Numbered from the stretch's first letter, positions 1-9,398 are shown. The stretch: 64,000 bases of DNA from Acidovorax sp. DW039 (GCF_037101375.1 NZ_AP029019.1:4068001-4132000); one strand, 5' to 3'. Notes: generated by a model not told the origin, from the sequence alone. Numbers and translations: made by a program.

Positions 1-123
1 CCGCTAAATCGCTGCGAAGCCTTTTATTATACGATTTATCCCGTAGCCGCAGCAAGCGGCCACTCGATTCGATTTGGGCGTACCGTCAAAGCGCTCATCC
101 GGTCTGATGAAGACTGACAGCGC

Positions 124-2073
124 TCAGTTAGCCATCTGACGCGCCCGCTGCTCCTCCGCCTCGTATCGCTTGCGAGTTTCCACACAAATCGCCAATCCCG
201 CCTGCGAGGGCTTCTGACATTCCTGATGAATGCACATGGGCTTGGCAAGGAAGCTGGCGTTGGCACATACCTCCTGGGGCGTGGGAACCCGCACGGGAGC
301 TGGCTTGGGCTTGACTTCCACCGGAGGGGGCGGTGGTGGAGGGGGTGCCTCAACCACTACCGGAACGGGTGCAGGTTCAGCTTGCGTCTTTTTGGAAGCA
401 TTCCGGGCCGCGGGTTTGGAAGCGGGTGTTGCTGGAGCGGGCACCGCCTGCAATGGCAGCTCCACCACAGCGGAGGCGGAAGCAGAGGCAGCGTCACTGG
501 CCTCCAATGTAGGCTCTGATGCCACCACATCAGGCGCAGAGGCCTCGGGCAGCGGAACGGGCACCGAATCTGAGGCCAATTCGGTAATGATGTCGTCCTT
601 CGGAGGCGCCTTGCGGTGCTGGCCCCACCAAGCCGCCGCAGCAAACGCCAAAAGAGTGGCAGCCAATGCGATGCCCCACCGAACGCGACGCGTGCGGGAT
701 GCTCCAGTCGCGCGGCGAGAGCGTCGGCCCCCTTCCGAACGGCTGGCGGGTCTGCTGTCACGCTCCTTCGATTCCAGGCTAGGTCGGCTACTGGCTTTGG
801 GCAACTCCACAGCATCCGGGTCGGGAGAAACCGTATCGCCCGGATCCATGAACACGGTGTCCGCCATGTCCACGACCACGGTGTCTGGGCCGCTGCGCGT
901 GTCTGCTGCGTCTTGCGCAATGCTCACCTCACGGGTATGAGACTCAGCGCCAGCATTGGCGCCTTCAGACGAAGCAAGCGCTTTTTCGGTCTGGGCCTGA
1001 ATTTCGGCAACAGCCTTCGGCGCAGAAGTCACATCCACAGTCGGAGTCACCAGCCCAGGGCCGGGCTGGTCTGCGGGTTCCACCCAGATGTCACCTAGAT
1101 CAGCACGAAAGTCAAACTCATTGATGTCGTCTGGCGCATGGACCATGTCCATCAGCTCAAGAAATGCATCAATACTCTGAGGACGTCCCTCCGGCCGCAA
1201 GGAAAGCGCCTGAGAGATGGCGGCCACAAAAGCTGGTGAATATTCCACCCCAAACTGCCGCTTGACCGTTTTGGCCACACGCGAGAAAGGCACCATGCGA
1301 TCACGGATCGAACGCAGCGTGGCGGGAAGTGGCGTGTCGTTGCAAAGGCAGCCATGAACGACGGCAGCCAACGAATAAAGGTCACTCCACGGGCCTTGCC
1401 GCAGGTCCTGATCTGCTTCTGAATACTGCTCAATCGGAGCGTAGTTGACCTTCAGTACCGCCGTATGCTGACGCCCCTGGTCATTGATCGCATGGCGAGC
1501 GGCCCCCAGGTCCAGCAACACCGGGGGGCCGTAGTCCTGCAAAAAGATGTTGTCAGGCGAGATGTCACGGTGCAGGGTATTGCCCTCATGCAACACCCGC
1601 AGCGCCCCCAGTACCGACCACAGGACCTTGCGCAACCACACCTCAGGCGGCGGAGTGCGCATCTGCGCACGCGCCTGCTTGAAAGTCATGCCGCTGTACA
1701 GCGGCATGACCATGTAAGCGGTGTTGTTGGCCTCCCAGAAACGAAACACCTTCACCAGCGAAGGATGGTCAAACTGGGCAAGCAAGCGCGCCTCGCCCAC
1801 AAACGATGCCAAGCCCGCCTGAAAGGTTTGCTGATCCGACGAAGACCGCACCCATAAGGACTGCCCCTGCGCGCGCCCTGCAAGGGCGGAAGGCATGTAT
1901 TCCTTGATCGCCACCGCACGGTGCAGCGAATGGTCAAAGGCTTTGTAGACCATTCCAAAACCACCAACCCCCAACAAGCCAAGAATTTCAAACTCAGCCA
2001 GCCGGGTCCCGGGCGGCAGCGCATCCACATGGCTGATGCCGCTGGCTGTGATGGTGCTGGGACTGTCGGTCAT
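124..2073 (-). CDS. Membrane-anchored serine/threonine protein kinase
   Basis: This is a Hanks-type Ser/Thr kinase of 649 residues. The N-terminal catalytic domain (about 25-310) shows the glycine loop GxGGFG (35-40), the ATP lysine K57, the catalytic HRD at 168-170 with N175, and a DLG (188-190) in place of DFG. The core looks complete, so it should be active. A basic, Ser/Arg-rich juxtamembrane stretch precedes one transmembrane helix (about 467-483). The outer part is Ala/Pro-rich with a run of eight or more prolines, and it ends in a short domain with four cysteines (603, 614, 619, 630). The cytoplasmic linker holds three octad repeats starting DTV at 397, 405 and 413. The substrate is unknown. 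It is transcribed divergently from rlmJ across a 242-bp gap. Confidence 0.9.
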   Translation of the reverse strand: MTDSPSTITASGISHVDALPPGTRLAEFEILGLLGVGGFGMVYKAFDHSLHRAVAIKEYMPSALAGRAQGQSLWVRSSSDQQTFQAGLASFVGEARLLAQFDHPSLVKVFRFWEANNTAYMVMPLYSGMTFKQARAQMRTPPPEVWLRKVLWSVLGALRVLHEGNTLHRDISPDNIFLQDYGPPVLLDLGAARHAINDQGRQHTAVLKVNYAPIEQYSEADQDLRQGPWSDLYSLAAVVHGCLCNDTPLPATLRSIRDRMVPFSRVAKTVKRQFGVEYSPAFVAAISQALSLRPEGRPQSIDAFLELMDMVHAPDDINEFDFRADLGDIWVEPADQPGPGLVTPTVDVTSAPKAVAEIQAQTEKALASSEGANAGAESHTREVSIAQDAADTRSGPDTVVVDMADTVFMDPGDTVSPDPDAVELPKASSRPSLESKERDSRPASRSEGGRRSRRATGASRTRRVRWGIALAATLLAFAAAAWWGQHRKAPPKDDIITELASDSVPVPLPEASAPDVVASEPTLEASDAASASASAVVELPLQAVPAPATPASKPAARNASKKTQAEPAPVPVVVEAPPPPPPPPVEVKPKPAPVRVPTPQEVCANASFLAKPMCIHQECQKPSQAGLAICVETRKRYEAEEQRARQMAN

Positions 2074-2315
2074 AGGTCAGAAAAGGCAAATCGATCAAGT
2101 GTCTGTAACGAAATCTAACAGACTGGACGGTAGAGACCCGTAACAGGCCCGATGATGGGGCATGCCACCTGATACAAAGGCAACAAAAAGCACACTGTCT
2201 GCCAAAAACATCACAGCCTTCGGGCTACGGCAACAAGACACGACGCCGCCCTAATCGCCCCACGCACACATCCCCTCTGAGGGAGCGCCGGACCGGCAGT
2301 GGTTACCATAGGGCC

Positions 2316-3203
2316 ATGTTCAGTTACCGCCATGCCTTCCACGCAGGCAACCACGCCGATGTGCTCAAGCACACCGTGCTGATTGCCACCTTGCAATACC
2401 TTACCGAGAAAGACGCGGCACTGACCGTTCTGGACACCCACGCGGGTGCCGGGCTCTACCGGCTGGACGGAGACTACGCCAGCACCAGCGGTGAAGCAGC
2501 CGAGGGCATCCTGAAACTCATGGCAGGCGACCAGTCAACCCTGTCCCCCGCACTGGCCGACTATGTCGCGATGGTTCAAGCCTTCAATCAAGGGGCCAAG
2601 ACGAGGGTCTACCCCGGCTCCCCCTTTATCAGCCAGCGACTGCTGCGCGATCAAGACAAGCTCAAGCTGTTTGAACTCCACCCGACCGACATGCGCGCCC
2701 TCGCGGGCAACGTTGCCCAGCTGGAAGCTGGCCGTCAGGTAGCGGTGCTGCATGAAGACGGGTTTGAGGGCGTCAAGAAGTTTCTGCCTCCACCCGCCCG
2801 CAGGGCTTTGCTGCTATGCGATCCCAGCTATGAAATCAAGAGCGACTACGCCAAGGTGCTGGATATGGTCACCGACTCGCTCAAACGTTTCGCCACAGGA
2901 ACTTACGCCGTGTGGTATCCCATCATCCCTCGCCCCGAGGCGCATGATTTGCCGCGCAGGCTGAAAACGCTGGCGACCAAAGCGGGCAAGAACTGGCTGC
3001 ACGCTACGCTGACAGTCAAGTCAAGCAAGGTCACGGCCAGCGCAACAGGCGAAGCCAAGCGACCTGGACTGCCCGCCAGCGGGATGTTCTTGATCAATCC
3101 GCCTTACACCCTGAAAGCGCTTTTGAAGGAGGCGCTGCCCCAGATGGTGGAGTTGCTGGGGCAAGACCAGCACGCCACCCACACGCTGGAGTCGGGGGGC
3201 TAA
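2316..3203 (+). CDS. rlmJ: 23S rRNA (adenine2030-N6)-methyltransferase RlmJ
   Basis: The protein methylates A2030 of 23S rRNA using S-adenosylmethionine. The N-terminus, MFSYRHAFHAGNHADVLKH, is the family hallmark. The methyltransferase catalytic motif appears as DPSYE near residue 169, where E. coli RlmJ has DPPYE. A later INPPYTL segment near the C-terminus is also typical. At 295 residues it is slightly longer than the E. coli protein (about 280). The gene is monocistronic, convergent with rlpA, with a 41-bp gap to the rlpA stop. The family call is firm; the exact target base is inferred from family knowledge. Confidence 0.93.
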   Translation: MFSYRHAFHAGNHADVLKHTVLIATLQYLTEKDAALTVLDTHAGAGLYRLDGDYASTSGEAAEGILKLMAGDQSTLSPALADYVAMVQAFNQGAKTRVYPGSPFISQRLLRDQDKLKLFELHPTDMRALAGNVAQLEAGRQVAVLHEDGFEGVKKFLPPPARRALLLCDPSYEIKSDYAKVLDMVTDSLKRFATGTYAVWYPIIPRPEAHDLPRRLKTLATKAGKNWLHATLTVKSSKVTASATGEAKRPGLPASGMFLINPPYTLKALLKEALPQMVELLGQDQHATHTLESGG

Positions 3204-3244
3204 GCCCAAACCGCTGCAGCCGGGCTGCTGCATCCCCTTTCAGG

Positions 3245-3814
3245 TCAGTCTGCCCGCTTGGGTGGGCAGGTGGTGTCGTCACCATTGAGAGGGAAGACAT
3301 CCACAGGCTTCAACCCCAGCCCGTGCATGCCCAGTGCCATGGCTGCGCCGCGGCTGAGGTCCATGACACGGTTGGCAACATGAGGCCCCCGGTCGTTGAT
3401 GCGGACCACGACTTCGCGGCCTGTCGCCTGGCTGCGCACACAGACCAGCGTACCAAAAGGCAAGGTTCGGTGAGCAGCGGTCAACGCGTGCATGTCAAAG
3501 CGCTCTCCGCTAGCCGTGCGCCGCCGATGAAAACCCGGGCCATACCAGGAGACCAAACCCGTTTCACTGGGAGTTGCTTCGCTGGCATCGTCATCACCCA
3601 CAGGGTCCTCACCAAGCAGATCAATGGAAGAACGCACAGAGGTCTGCGCAGTCGTGGTAGAAGACGGGCTTTCGCCCGCGTGCGCGGCACTGGCACCTGG
3701 TAAGTCCTGCGCATGCGCAGCCACCACCCACAGTGCAGCGCCGATGGGCACGCACAACCATGCGGCCACATCGCCGCACCGCGCCCGCCACTCCCTCGAC
3801 CACCACCCAGGCAC
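3245..3814 (-). CDS. rlpA: RlpA-like septal lytic transglycosylase (double-psi beta-barrel)
   Basis: This is a short RlpA-family protein of about 189 residues, predicted to be exported and to cleave glycan strands lacking stem peptides. The reading frame runs on upstream through metF, but the likely start is the GTG at 3814, two bases after the metF stop. From there an Arg-containing n-region and a hydrophobic run ending in AHA form a plausible signal peptide. A TTG at 3820 is an alternative. The C-terminal barrel has the family features: GLVSWYGPGFHRRRTASGE, FGTLVCV, and VRINDRGPH. There is no SPOR domain and no obvious lipobox. Its position right behind metF suggests translational coupling. 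Confidence 0.85.
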   Translation of the reverse strand: MPGWWSREWRARCGDVAAWLCVPIGAALWVVAAHAQDLPGASAAHAGESPSSTTTAQTSVRSSIDLLGEDPVGDDDASEATPSETGLVSWYGPGFHRRRTASGERFDMHALTAAHRTLPFGTLVCVRSQATGREVVVRINDRGPHVANRVMDLSRGAAMALGMHGLGLKPVDVFPLNGDDTTCPPKRAD

Positions 3815-3816
3815 GC

Positions 3817-4668
3817 TCAAAGCTCCAGGCGTCGGCAGATTTCCAGAGTCGCGGCACTCTGGTTCATGGTGTAGAAGTGCAACGCTGGCACCCCGGCACT
3901 GCGCAACTGGTCGCACAGGTCGGTCACCACATCCAGACCAAACGCCTTGATGCTGGCGGTATCGTCGCCAAAGCCCTGCAGGCGCAAGCGAATCCAACGG
4001 GGAATTTCTGCTCCGCAGGCATCCGAGAAACGCATCAGCTGCGTAGAGCTGGAGATCGGCATGATCCCGGGAACCACGGGCACGTCCGCACCGAGCTTCT
4101 GGGTGTCCTCTACGAAGCGAAAGTAAGCATCGCTGTTATAGAAATACTGGGTGATGGCAGCGTCGGCACCTGCCTTCACCTTGGCCACATAAGCCTTCAG
4201 ATCTGCCTCCGGCGACCGTGCCTGGGGATGAAACTCCGGATAGGCAGCCACTTCGATATGAAAGTCACGCCCCGTTTCTTCCCGGATGAAGGCGACCAGA
4301 TCACTGGCGTATTGAAACTCCCCACCCGCACCATAGCCACTGGGCAGGTCTCCGCGCAGCGCCACCAGGCGACGCACTCCCATGGATTTGAGCACCTGCA
4401 ATTGCTCACGCACTGACTGACGCGTGGCACCGATGCAGGAAAAATGCGATGCGGCGCTGACACCTTCAGAAAGGATTTCCTTGACGGTGGTGAAAGTCCC
4501 TTCCTGGGTCGAACCACCGGCCCCATAGGTCACCGAGCAAAACTCAGGATGCAGCGCATACAGCTGCTGGCGCACCGTGCGCAGTTTTTCTGCCCCCTCG
4601 GGGGTTTTGGGGGGAAAGAACTCCAGACTGACCGGGAACCCGGTGGCTTCTGCTTTGACGGCGTTCAT
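3817..4668 (-). CDS. metF: 5,10-methylenetetrahydrofolate reductase
   Basis: MetF is an FAD-dependent TIM-barrel enzyme that reduces 5,10-methylene-THF to 5-methyl-THF for methionine synthesis. The protein has 283 residues (E. coli 296). The N-terminus SLEFFPPKT carries the catalytic glutamate E16, equivalent to E28 in E. coli, and SVTYGAGG, ALRGD and AITQYFYN are the expected folate/FAD-site motifs. Its ATG overlaps the stop of tlyA (ATGA at 4665-4668), so the two are translationally coupled. It belongs to the ahcY-tlyA-metF-rlpA unit, which starts behind an SAH riboswitch. Placing a methyl-group supplier after SAH hydrolase makes metabolic sense. Confidence 0.95.
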   Translation of the reverse strand: MNAVKAEATGFPVSLEFFPPKTPEGAEKLRTVRQQLYALHPEFCSVTYGAGGSTQEGTFTTVKEILSEGVSAASHFSCIGATRQSVREQLQVLKSMGVRRLVALRGDLPSGYGAGGEFQYASDLVAFIREETGRDFHIEVAAYPEFHPQARSPEADLKAYVAKVKAGADAAITQYFYNSDAYFRFVEDTQKLGADVPVVPGIMPISSSTQLMRFSDACGAEIPRWIRLRLQGFGDDTASIKAFGLDVVTDLCDQLRSAGVPALHFYTMNQSAATLEICRRLEL

Positions 4669-5675
4669 GCGGCCCTCCTTGCATCAACAAAAAATTCGCG
4701 GTTGCCATCACCCCCTTGAATGGGGCTGTCCATCCACGACACAACTTCCAGTCCCAAAGCGCCACAGCACTCGCGGATACGCTGCTCAACCACAGCGTAG
4801 AGCGACTCGTCACGCACGATGCCACCTTTGCCCACCTGGCCAGGCTGCAGCTCAAACTGCGGCTTGACCAGCATGATCAGGCGGCCCTGTGGTGCCAGCA
4901 AAGGCACGAGCGCAGGCAGCACCAGCGTCAGCGAGATGAAGGACAGATCCCCCGTCACCAGATCAAACACCGGTGTGGTGTCGGTCTCTTCGCGACCGGG
5001 CCTGCGCCTGCGTTCCTTGGGCAGGGTGCCTTCAGCACGCGCCTTTTCCAGCGCCTGCCGCTCGGCCTTGAAAGCCTCAATCTCCTGCTCCTTGGCATCA
5101 TCGCTGTCGTCGTATTCCTCATCGACCACGCCGCCATTGCGCATCCAGCTGTAGGGGGCCACGGGCTGGGTGTCGTTGTCTTCCAGGTCTTGCACCACCT
5201 CTTCAGACAAGGCAATGTCGCAGGCTTCGACTAGCGACTCTGCCGTCATGGAGCGCGCGTTCAAGCCTTCGACACACACCACACGCGCATCGTTCCGAAG
5301 CCGGTCATGCAATTGCCCGTGCCCCACGTCCACACCGATCACCTGCAAGGCACCGCGCTGCAGCAGGCAGTCCGTAAAGCCACCTGTACTCTGCCCCACA
5401 TCCAGACAGCGCAGGCCCTTTACGGAAATACCTGCCGTCTTGAGCGCGCCTTCGAGCTTGAGGCCGCCACGGGAGATGTACTTGGCTTCTGCATCGTCCA
5501 GCAACCGCACCTCCGCCACGGACGGAATGTCATCACCGTTTTTGACGACCTTGTTCCAGGCGGCCAATGGCGAAAGACGCCACTCCACCCCCGACGCAAT
5601 CAGCCGCTGCGCCTGCGAGCGCGTGGCGGCATGGCCGCGTTCCACGAGAAATACATCTGCGCGCATGGCGCTCAT
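4665..5675 (-). CDS. tlyA: TlyA-family rRNA 2'-O-methyltransferase with a charged insertion
   Basis: The protein combines an N-terminal S4 RNA-binding domain (about 4-65; ADVFLVERGHAATRSQAQRLI) with an FtsJ-like methyltransferase fold (LDVGQSTGGFTDCLLQRGA near 91-110, VIGVDVGHGQL, DLVTGDLSFISL near 238). Family members methylate ribosomal RNA ribose and were once labelled hemolysin A. It has 336 residues against a usual 245-275. The excess is a charged insert at roughly 155-235, with an acidic EEYDDSDD cluster followed by a basic KERRRRPGRE stretch, sitting before the strand that carries GDLSF. The start overlaps nothing upstream; the end overlaps metF by 4 bp. S-adenosylmethionine use links it to ahcY in the same unit. 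Confidence 0.88.
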   Translation of the reverse strand: MSAMRADVFLVERGHAATRSQAQRLIASGVEWRLSPLAAWNKVVKNGDDIPSVAEVRLLDDAEAKYISRGGLKLEGALKTAGISVKGLRCLDVGQSTGGFTDCLLQRGALQVIGVDVGHGQLHDRLRNDARVVCVEGLNARSMTAESLVEACDIALSEEVVQDLEDNDTQPVAPYSWMRNGGVVDEEYDDSDDAKEQEIEAFKAERQALEKARAEGTLPKERRRRPGREETDTTPVFDLVTGDLSFISLTLVLPALVPLLAPQGRLIMLVKPQFELQPGQVGKGGIVRDESLYAVVEQRIRECCGALGLEVVSWMDSPIQGGDGNREFFVDARRAA

Positions 5676-5686
5676 CCTTTATGAAT

Positions 5687-5745
5687 CAAATCAGCCTCTA
5701 GCGCTTATTCAACAAGCGCAGGCAGCTATCATAAAAATAGCAAAA
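5687..5745 (+). repeat. Double-hairpin dispersed repeat, copy A
   Basis: This copy has two adjacent stem-loops: GCGCTTATTCAACAAGCGC (5701-5719) and GCTAT...ATAGC (5725-5741), joined by AGGCA. It is the most canonical copy and lies between ahcY and tlyA. Eight further copies occur in the window. I recall this family from Comamonadaceae genomes, but I cannot cite a name. Confidence 0.85.
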
Positions 5746-5800
5746 TCGATAACAAAATTTCGCTACACGAGGCGGCGAAGCGCCCCGACCTCCCTCAACG

Positions 5801-5912
5801 GGAGCAGTTCACACCACTCCACCCAGCGCTCCTGACCGGGCTTTCGCCGCAGGCAGTTCCATAAGAACTGCGAGACGGGCCCACAGCGCCAGGGGGTTGA
5901 GTGAGCCGCTCT
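5801..5912 (+). repeat. 114-bp-class palindromic element, copy 1
   Basis: The outer arms are a degenerate GGAGCAGTTCACACCACTC on the left and TTGAGTGAGCCGCTCT on the right. The centre holds a perfect 7-bp stem, GCAGTTC-cataa-GAACTGC (5853-5871). The right edge abuts the ahcY stop codon and shares bases with it. The copies at 26427 and 36308 have the same architecture. Confidence 0.8.
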
Positions 5913-7348
5913 TAGTAGCGATAGGTGTCAGGCTTGTAAGGACCTTGCTTGGGCACGCCAATGTAGGCGGCCTGCTCGTCGCTCAACTCAGTCAGCATCG
6001 CGCCCACCTTCTTCAGGTGCAGGCGGGCTACCTTCTCGTCCAGATGCTTAGGCAGCACGTACACCTTGCCCACGTCGTAGCCTTCGGGGTGGGTAAACAG
6101 CTCGATCTGCGCAATGGTCTGGTTGGCGAACGAGTTGGACATCACGAAGCTGGGGTGGCCGGTGCCGCAACCCAGATTCACCAGACGGCCCTTGGCCAGC
6201 AGGATGATGCGCTTGCCGTCAGGGAAGATCACGTGGTCCACCTGGGGCTTGATCTCTTCCCACTTGCAGTTTTCTTCCAGCTTGGCCACCTGGATTTCGT
6301 TGTCGAAGTGACCGATGTTGCAGACGATGGACTGGTCCTTCATTGCAGCCATGTGCTCATACGTGATCACATCGCGGTTGCCGGTGGTCGTCACGAAGAT
6401 ATCAGCCTTGTCGGCGGCCCACTCCATGGTCACGACCTTGAAGCCTTCCATGGCGGCTTGCAGGGCGTTGATGGGGTCGATCTCGGTGACCCACACCTGA
6501 GCGCTCAGGGCGCGCAGCGCCTGGGCCGAGCCCTTGCCCACGTCGCCATAGCCGCACACCACGGCCACCTTGCCAGCGATCATCACGTCGGTAGCCCGCT
6601 TGATGCCGTCCACCAGCGATTCGCGGCAGCCGTACAGGTTGTCAAACTTGCTCTTGGTCACCGAATCGTTCACGTTGATGGCACGGAACATCAGCGTGCC
6701 CTTGGCCGACATTTCCTTCAGGCGGTGCACACCGGTGGTGGTCTCTTCGGTCACACCGATGATCTGCGCGCTCTTGCGGCTGTACCAGGTGTTGTCTTCA
6801 GCCAGCTTGGCCTTGATGGCGGCAAACAAAATGCGCTCTTCCTCGCTGCCGGGGTTGGCCAGAATGCTCTGGTCCTTTTCGGCCTGCTTGCCCAGGTGCA
6901 TCAGCAACGTGGCATCGCCGCCATCGTCCAGAATCATGTTGGGGCCTTCGCCCTCGGTGCCCTTGGCACCAAAGTCAAAGATGCGATGGGTGTAGTCCCA
7001 GTAGTCCACCAATGTCTCGCCCTTCACGGCAAACACAGGGGTGCCGGTGGCAGCAATGGCGGCAGCGGCATGGTCCTGGGTAGAGAAGATGTTGCACGAG
7101 GCCCAGCGCACTTGCGCGCCCAGTGCCTGCAGGGTCTCGATCAGCACAGCGGTCTGGATCGTCATGTGCAGCGAGCCAGTGATGCGGGCGCCCTTGAGGG
7201 GCTGCTTGGGCGCGAATTCTTCGCGGATGGCCATCAGGCCAGGCATCTCGGTTTCGGCAATCTTGATTTCTTTGCGGCCCCAATCGGCCAGGCCGATGTC
7301 GGCGATGATGCAGTCGGTATGTACCGGGGCGTTGACGCGTGCGTTCAT
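5912..7348 (-). CDS. ahcY: S-adenosylhomocysteine hydrolase
   Basis: AhcY hydrolyses S-adenosylhomocysteine to adenosine and homocysteine, relieving product inhibition of methyltransferases. The frame is open further upstream, but the start is the ATG at 7348 ([20 protein letters not shown]), preceded by a GGAG ribosome site; this gives 478 residues, a normal length. The NAD site [10 protein letters not shown], the substrate-region motif [11 protein letters not shown] and the conserved C-terminal end KPDTYRY are all present. The leader contains an SAH riboswitch (7419-7492). Downstream come two repeat elements and then tlyA, metF and rlpA on the same strand. Confidence 0.97.
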   Translation of the reverse strand: MNARVNAPVHTDCIIADIGLADWGRKEIKIAETEMPGLMAIREEFAPKQPLKGARITGSLHMTIQTAVLIETLQALGAQVRWASCNIFSTQDHAAAAIAATGTPVFAVKGETLVDYWDYTHRIFDFGAKGTEGEGPNMILDDGGDATLLMHLGKQAEKDQSILANPGSEEERILFAAIKAKLAEDNTWYSRKSAQIIGVTEETTTGVHRLKEMSAKGTLMFRAINVNDSVTKSKFDNLYGCRESLVDGIKRATDVMIAGKVAVVCGYGDVGKGSAQALRALSAQVWVTEIDPINALQAAMEGFKVVTMEWAADKADIFVTTTGNRDVITYEHMAAMKDQSIVCNIGHFDNEIQVAKLEENCKWEEIKPQVDHVIFPDGKRIILLAKGRLVNLGCGTGHPSFVMSNSFANQTIAQIELFTHPEGYDVGKVYVLPKHLDEKVARLHLKKVGAMLTELSDEQAAYIGVPKQGPYKPDTYRY

Positions 7349-7767
7349 GGTGTGCTCCAAAGCAGGTTTGAAAAGCCACTTGACGGGGGGAAGATGCAAC
7401 TCACCGCACGAAAAGTGGATGAGCGTCGTTGCTTGATGACTCCGAGCCTCACGCCCCGCAATTGGCAGGGGGCGCTGCAACGCTCCTCGGATGGCGGGAT
7501 TATAGGAGCAAGGCTCTGCAATGGCATCCATTCATGCAGGTAACCATCTGGACACGAAGCGGGAAAGCCGTCACGGTACGATTCACACTTCAGCGCCTGG
7601 GCAGACTACGTCCGCAGCGAAACAACCCGCTCAGCCGCCGTTTCACGCATAGGTAAAATCTTTGTCAACTGCACTGCATCCCAGCGCAGCAACAGACCTC
7701 TGCAGAGTCTGATCTGGCAACGCAGCAGCGTGCAGCGCTGCTTGCCACACCCATTCCAGGAAATTCC
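7349..7767. other. Divergent control region between ahcY and prfC
   Basis: This 419-bp gap holds the ahcY leader with its riboswitch (7419-7492) and, further right, the undescribed leader of prfC. I see no gene in it. The ahcY promoter should lie right of 7495. TATAGGAGC at 7500-7508 is part of an AT-poor leader and I could not fix clear -35/-10 boxes. Confidence 0.5.
7419..7492 (-). promoter_or_regulatory. SAH riboswitch upstream of ahcY
   Basis: On the minus strand the leader reads CCGAGGAGCGTTGCAGC, then a GC-rich hairpin, then GAGGCTCGGA, a short linker, and CAACGACGCTCATCC. CCGAG and CTCGG form the outer stem. GAGCGTTG can pair with the distal CAACGACGCTC to form the pseudoknot of the SAH riboswitch class. 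Its location 70-140 bases before the ahcY start codon matches the established class, which activates SAH recycling when the ligand accumulates. The class assignment comes from remembered consensus, not from a covariance search. Confidence 0.9.
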
Positions 7768-9393
7768 GTGTCTTACGCCCCAGAAACCCGGCGCCGCCGT
7801 ACCTTTGCCATCATTTCCCACCCTGACGCTGGTAAGACCACGCTGACGGAAAAGCTGCTGCTGTTCTCGGGTGCCATCCAGATCGCAGGGGCCGTCAAGG
7901 GCCGCAAAGCCAGCCGCCACGCTACATCGGACTGGATGGAGATTGAAAAGCAGCGCGGTATCTCTGTGGCATCGTCGGTGATGCAGATGGCTTACCGCGA
8001 CCATGTGGTCAACCTGCTTGACACCCCCGGCCACAAGGACTTCTCGGAAGACACCTACCGCGTGCTCACCGCCGTCGATTCGGCCCTGATGGTGATTGAC
8101 GCCGCCAACGGCGTGGAAAGCCAGACCCGCCGCCTCATCGAGGTATGCCGCCAGCGCGATACGCCCATCATCACCTTCGTCAATAAGATGGACCGCGAAG
8201 TGCGCGACCCGCTGGACATCATGGACGAGGTGGAGCGCGAACTGGGCATGCCCTGCTGCCCCATCACGTGGCCCGTAGGCCAGGGCAAGAGCTTTGGCGG
8301 CATCATCAACCTGCTCACCAAGAGCATGACGGTGTTCCAGCCCGGTAGCGAAAAGCGCCCACAGGACTTCGAGACCATTCCCCTGTCTGACGCCGACAAC
8401 CTGCGCGCCCGCTTCGGTCAAGCTTTTGACGACGCGCTCGAAAGCATGGACCTCGCTGTAGGAGCCTCTGCCGAGTGGGATCACGATGCTTTCCTGAAGG
8501 GCAAACTCACCCCCGTGTTCTTCGGCTCCGGTGTGAACAACTTCGGGGTAATGGAAGTGCTGAACGCGGTGGTCGACATGTCGCCCCCGCCTGGCCCGCG
8601 CGTGGCCTACACCGAGGTCAACCGCAACCGCGAAGAAAAGACCATCCAGCCCGAAGACGAGAGCTTCTCCGGCGTGGTCTTCAAAGTGCAGGCCAACATG
8701 GACGCCAACCACCGCGACCGCATTGCTTTTGTGCGTGTGGCATCAGGCAAATACACCCCAGGCATGAAGATGAAGGTGCAACGCACCGCCAAAGAACTGC
8801 GCCCCACCAGCGTGGTCACCTTCATGAGCCAGCGCCGTGAAGCCGTGGACGAAGCCTACGCAGGCGACATCATCGGCTTTACCACCCACGGCGGCGTGCA
8901 ACTGGGCGACACCATTACTGATGGCCCCAACCTGCAGTTCACCGGCCTGCCCTTCTTCGCCCCGGAAATGTTCATGACCGTGGTGCTGAAGAACCCACTG
9001 CGCACCAAGCAATTGCAGCAGGGTCTGATGCAACTGGGCGAAGAAGGCGCCATCCAGGTCTTCAAGCCCGACGCGGGCGGCAACATGCTGCTGGGCGCCG
9101 TAGGCCAGCTGCAGTTTGAAGTGGTGCAACACCGCCTGAAAACCGAATACGACTGCGACGTGCGCCTGGAGGCCTGCCAGTACACAGGTGCCCGCTGGAT
9201 TACCGCAGACACCCCCGCCGAACTGCGCGAGTTTGAAAACGCTTACCCCATGCGCATGGCGCGTGACGCGGCAGACACGCTGGCCTATCTGTGCACATCA
9301 CCATATGACGTGCGACTGGCACAGGAGCGGTTTCCGAAGATTCATTTTCATCCGCTGCGGGAGCATGCGGGGTTGGCGTTGCAATACAGTTAA
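7768..9393 (+). CDS. prfC: Peptide chain release factor 3
   Basis: RF3 is a GTPase that recycles RF1 and RF2 from the ribosome after termination. The 541-residue protein starts at a GTG and shows all expected G motifs: SHPDAGKTT (P-loop, near residue 18), DTPGHKDF (G3) and NKMDRE (G4). The EF-G-like domains II and III follow, with a normal C-terminus. Length fits the family (about 530). No terminator is visible after it, and the next start codon is only 5 bp past its stop, so read-through into the AT-rich island is possible. Confidence 0.97.
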   Translation: MSYAPETRRRRTFAIISHPDAGKTTLTEKLLLFSGAIQIAGAVKGRKASRHATSDWMEIEKQRGISVASSVMQMAYRDHVVNLLDTPGHKDFSEDTYRVLTAVDSALMVIDAANGVESQTRRLIEVCRQRDTPIITFVNKMDREVRDPLDIMDEVERELGMPCCPITWPVGQGKSFGGIINLLTKSMTVFQPGSEKRPQDFETIPLSDADNLRARFGQAFDDALESMDLAVGASAEWDHDAFLKGKLTPVFFGSGVNNFGVMEVLNAVVDMSPPPGPRVAYTEVNRNREEKTIQPEDESFSGVVFKVQANMDANHRDRIAFVRVASGKYTPGMKMKVQRTAKELRPTSVVTFMSQRREAVDEAYAGDIIGFTTHGGVQLGDTITDGPNLQFTGLPFFAPEMFMTVVLKNPLRTKQLQQGLMQLGEEGAIQVFKPDAGGNMLLGAVGQLQFEVVQHRLKTEYDCDVRLEACQYTGARWITADTPAELREFENAYPMRMARDAADTLAYLCTSPYDVRLAQERFPKIHFHPLREHAGLALQYS

Positions 9394-9398
9394 TAATA

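Noticed and set aside
3815..3997. N-terminal extension of RlpA into metF
   Set aside because: The added residues show no signal peptide and lie entirely inside metF, while a good signal peptide begins at the GTG at 3814.
5301..5675. TlyA as a hemolysin or toxin
   Set aside because: The old family name is misleading. An S4 domain with an FtsJ-like fold indicates rRNA methylation.
5897..7543. A 548-residue open frame antisense to ahcY
   Set aside because: AhcY is certain on the other strand. The antisense frame spans the repeat, the gene and the riboswitch, which no real gene would do.
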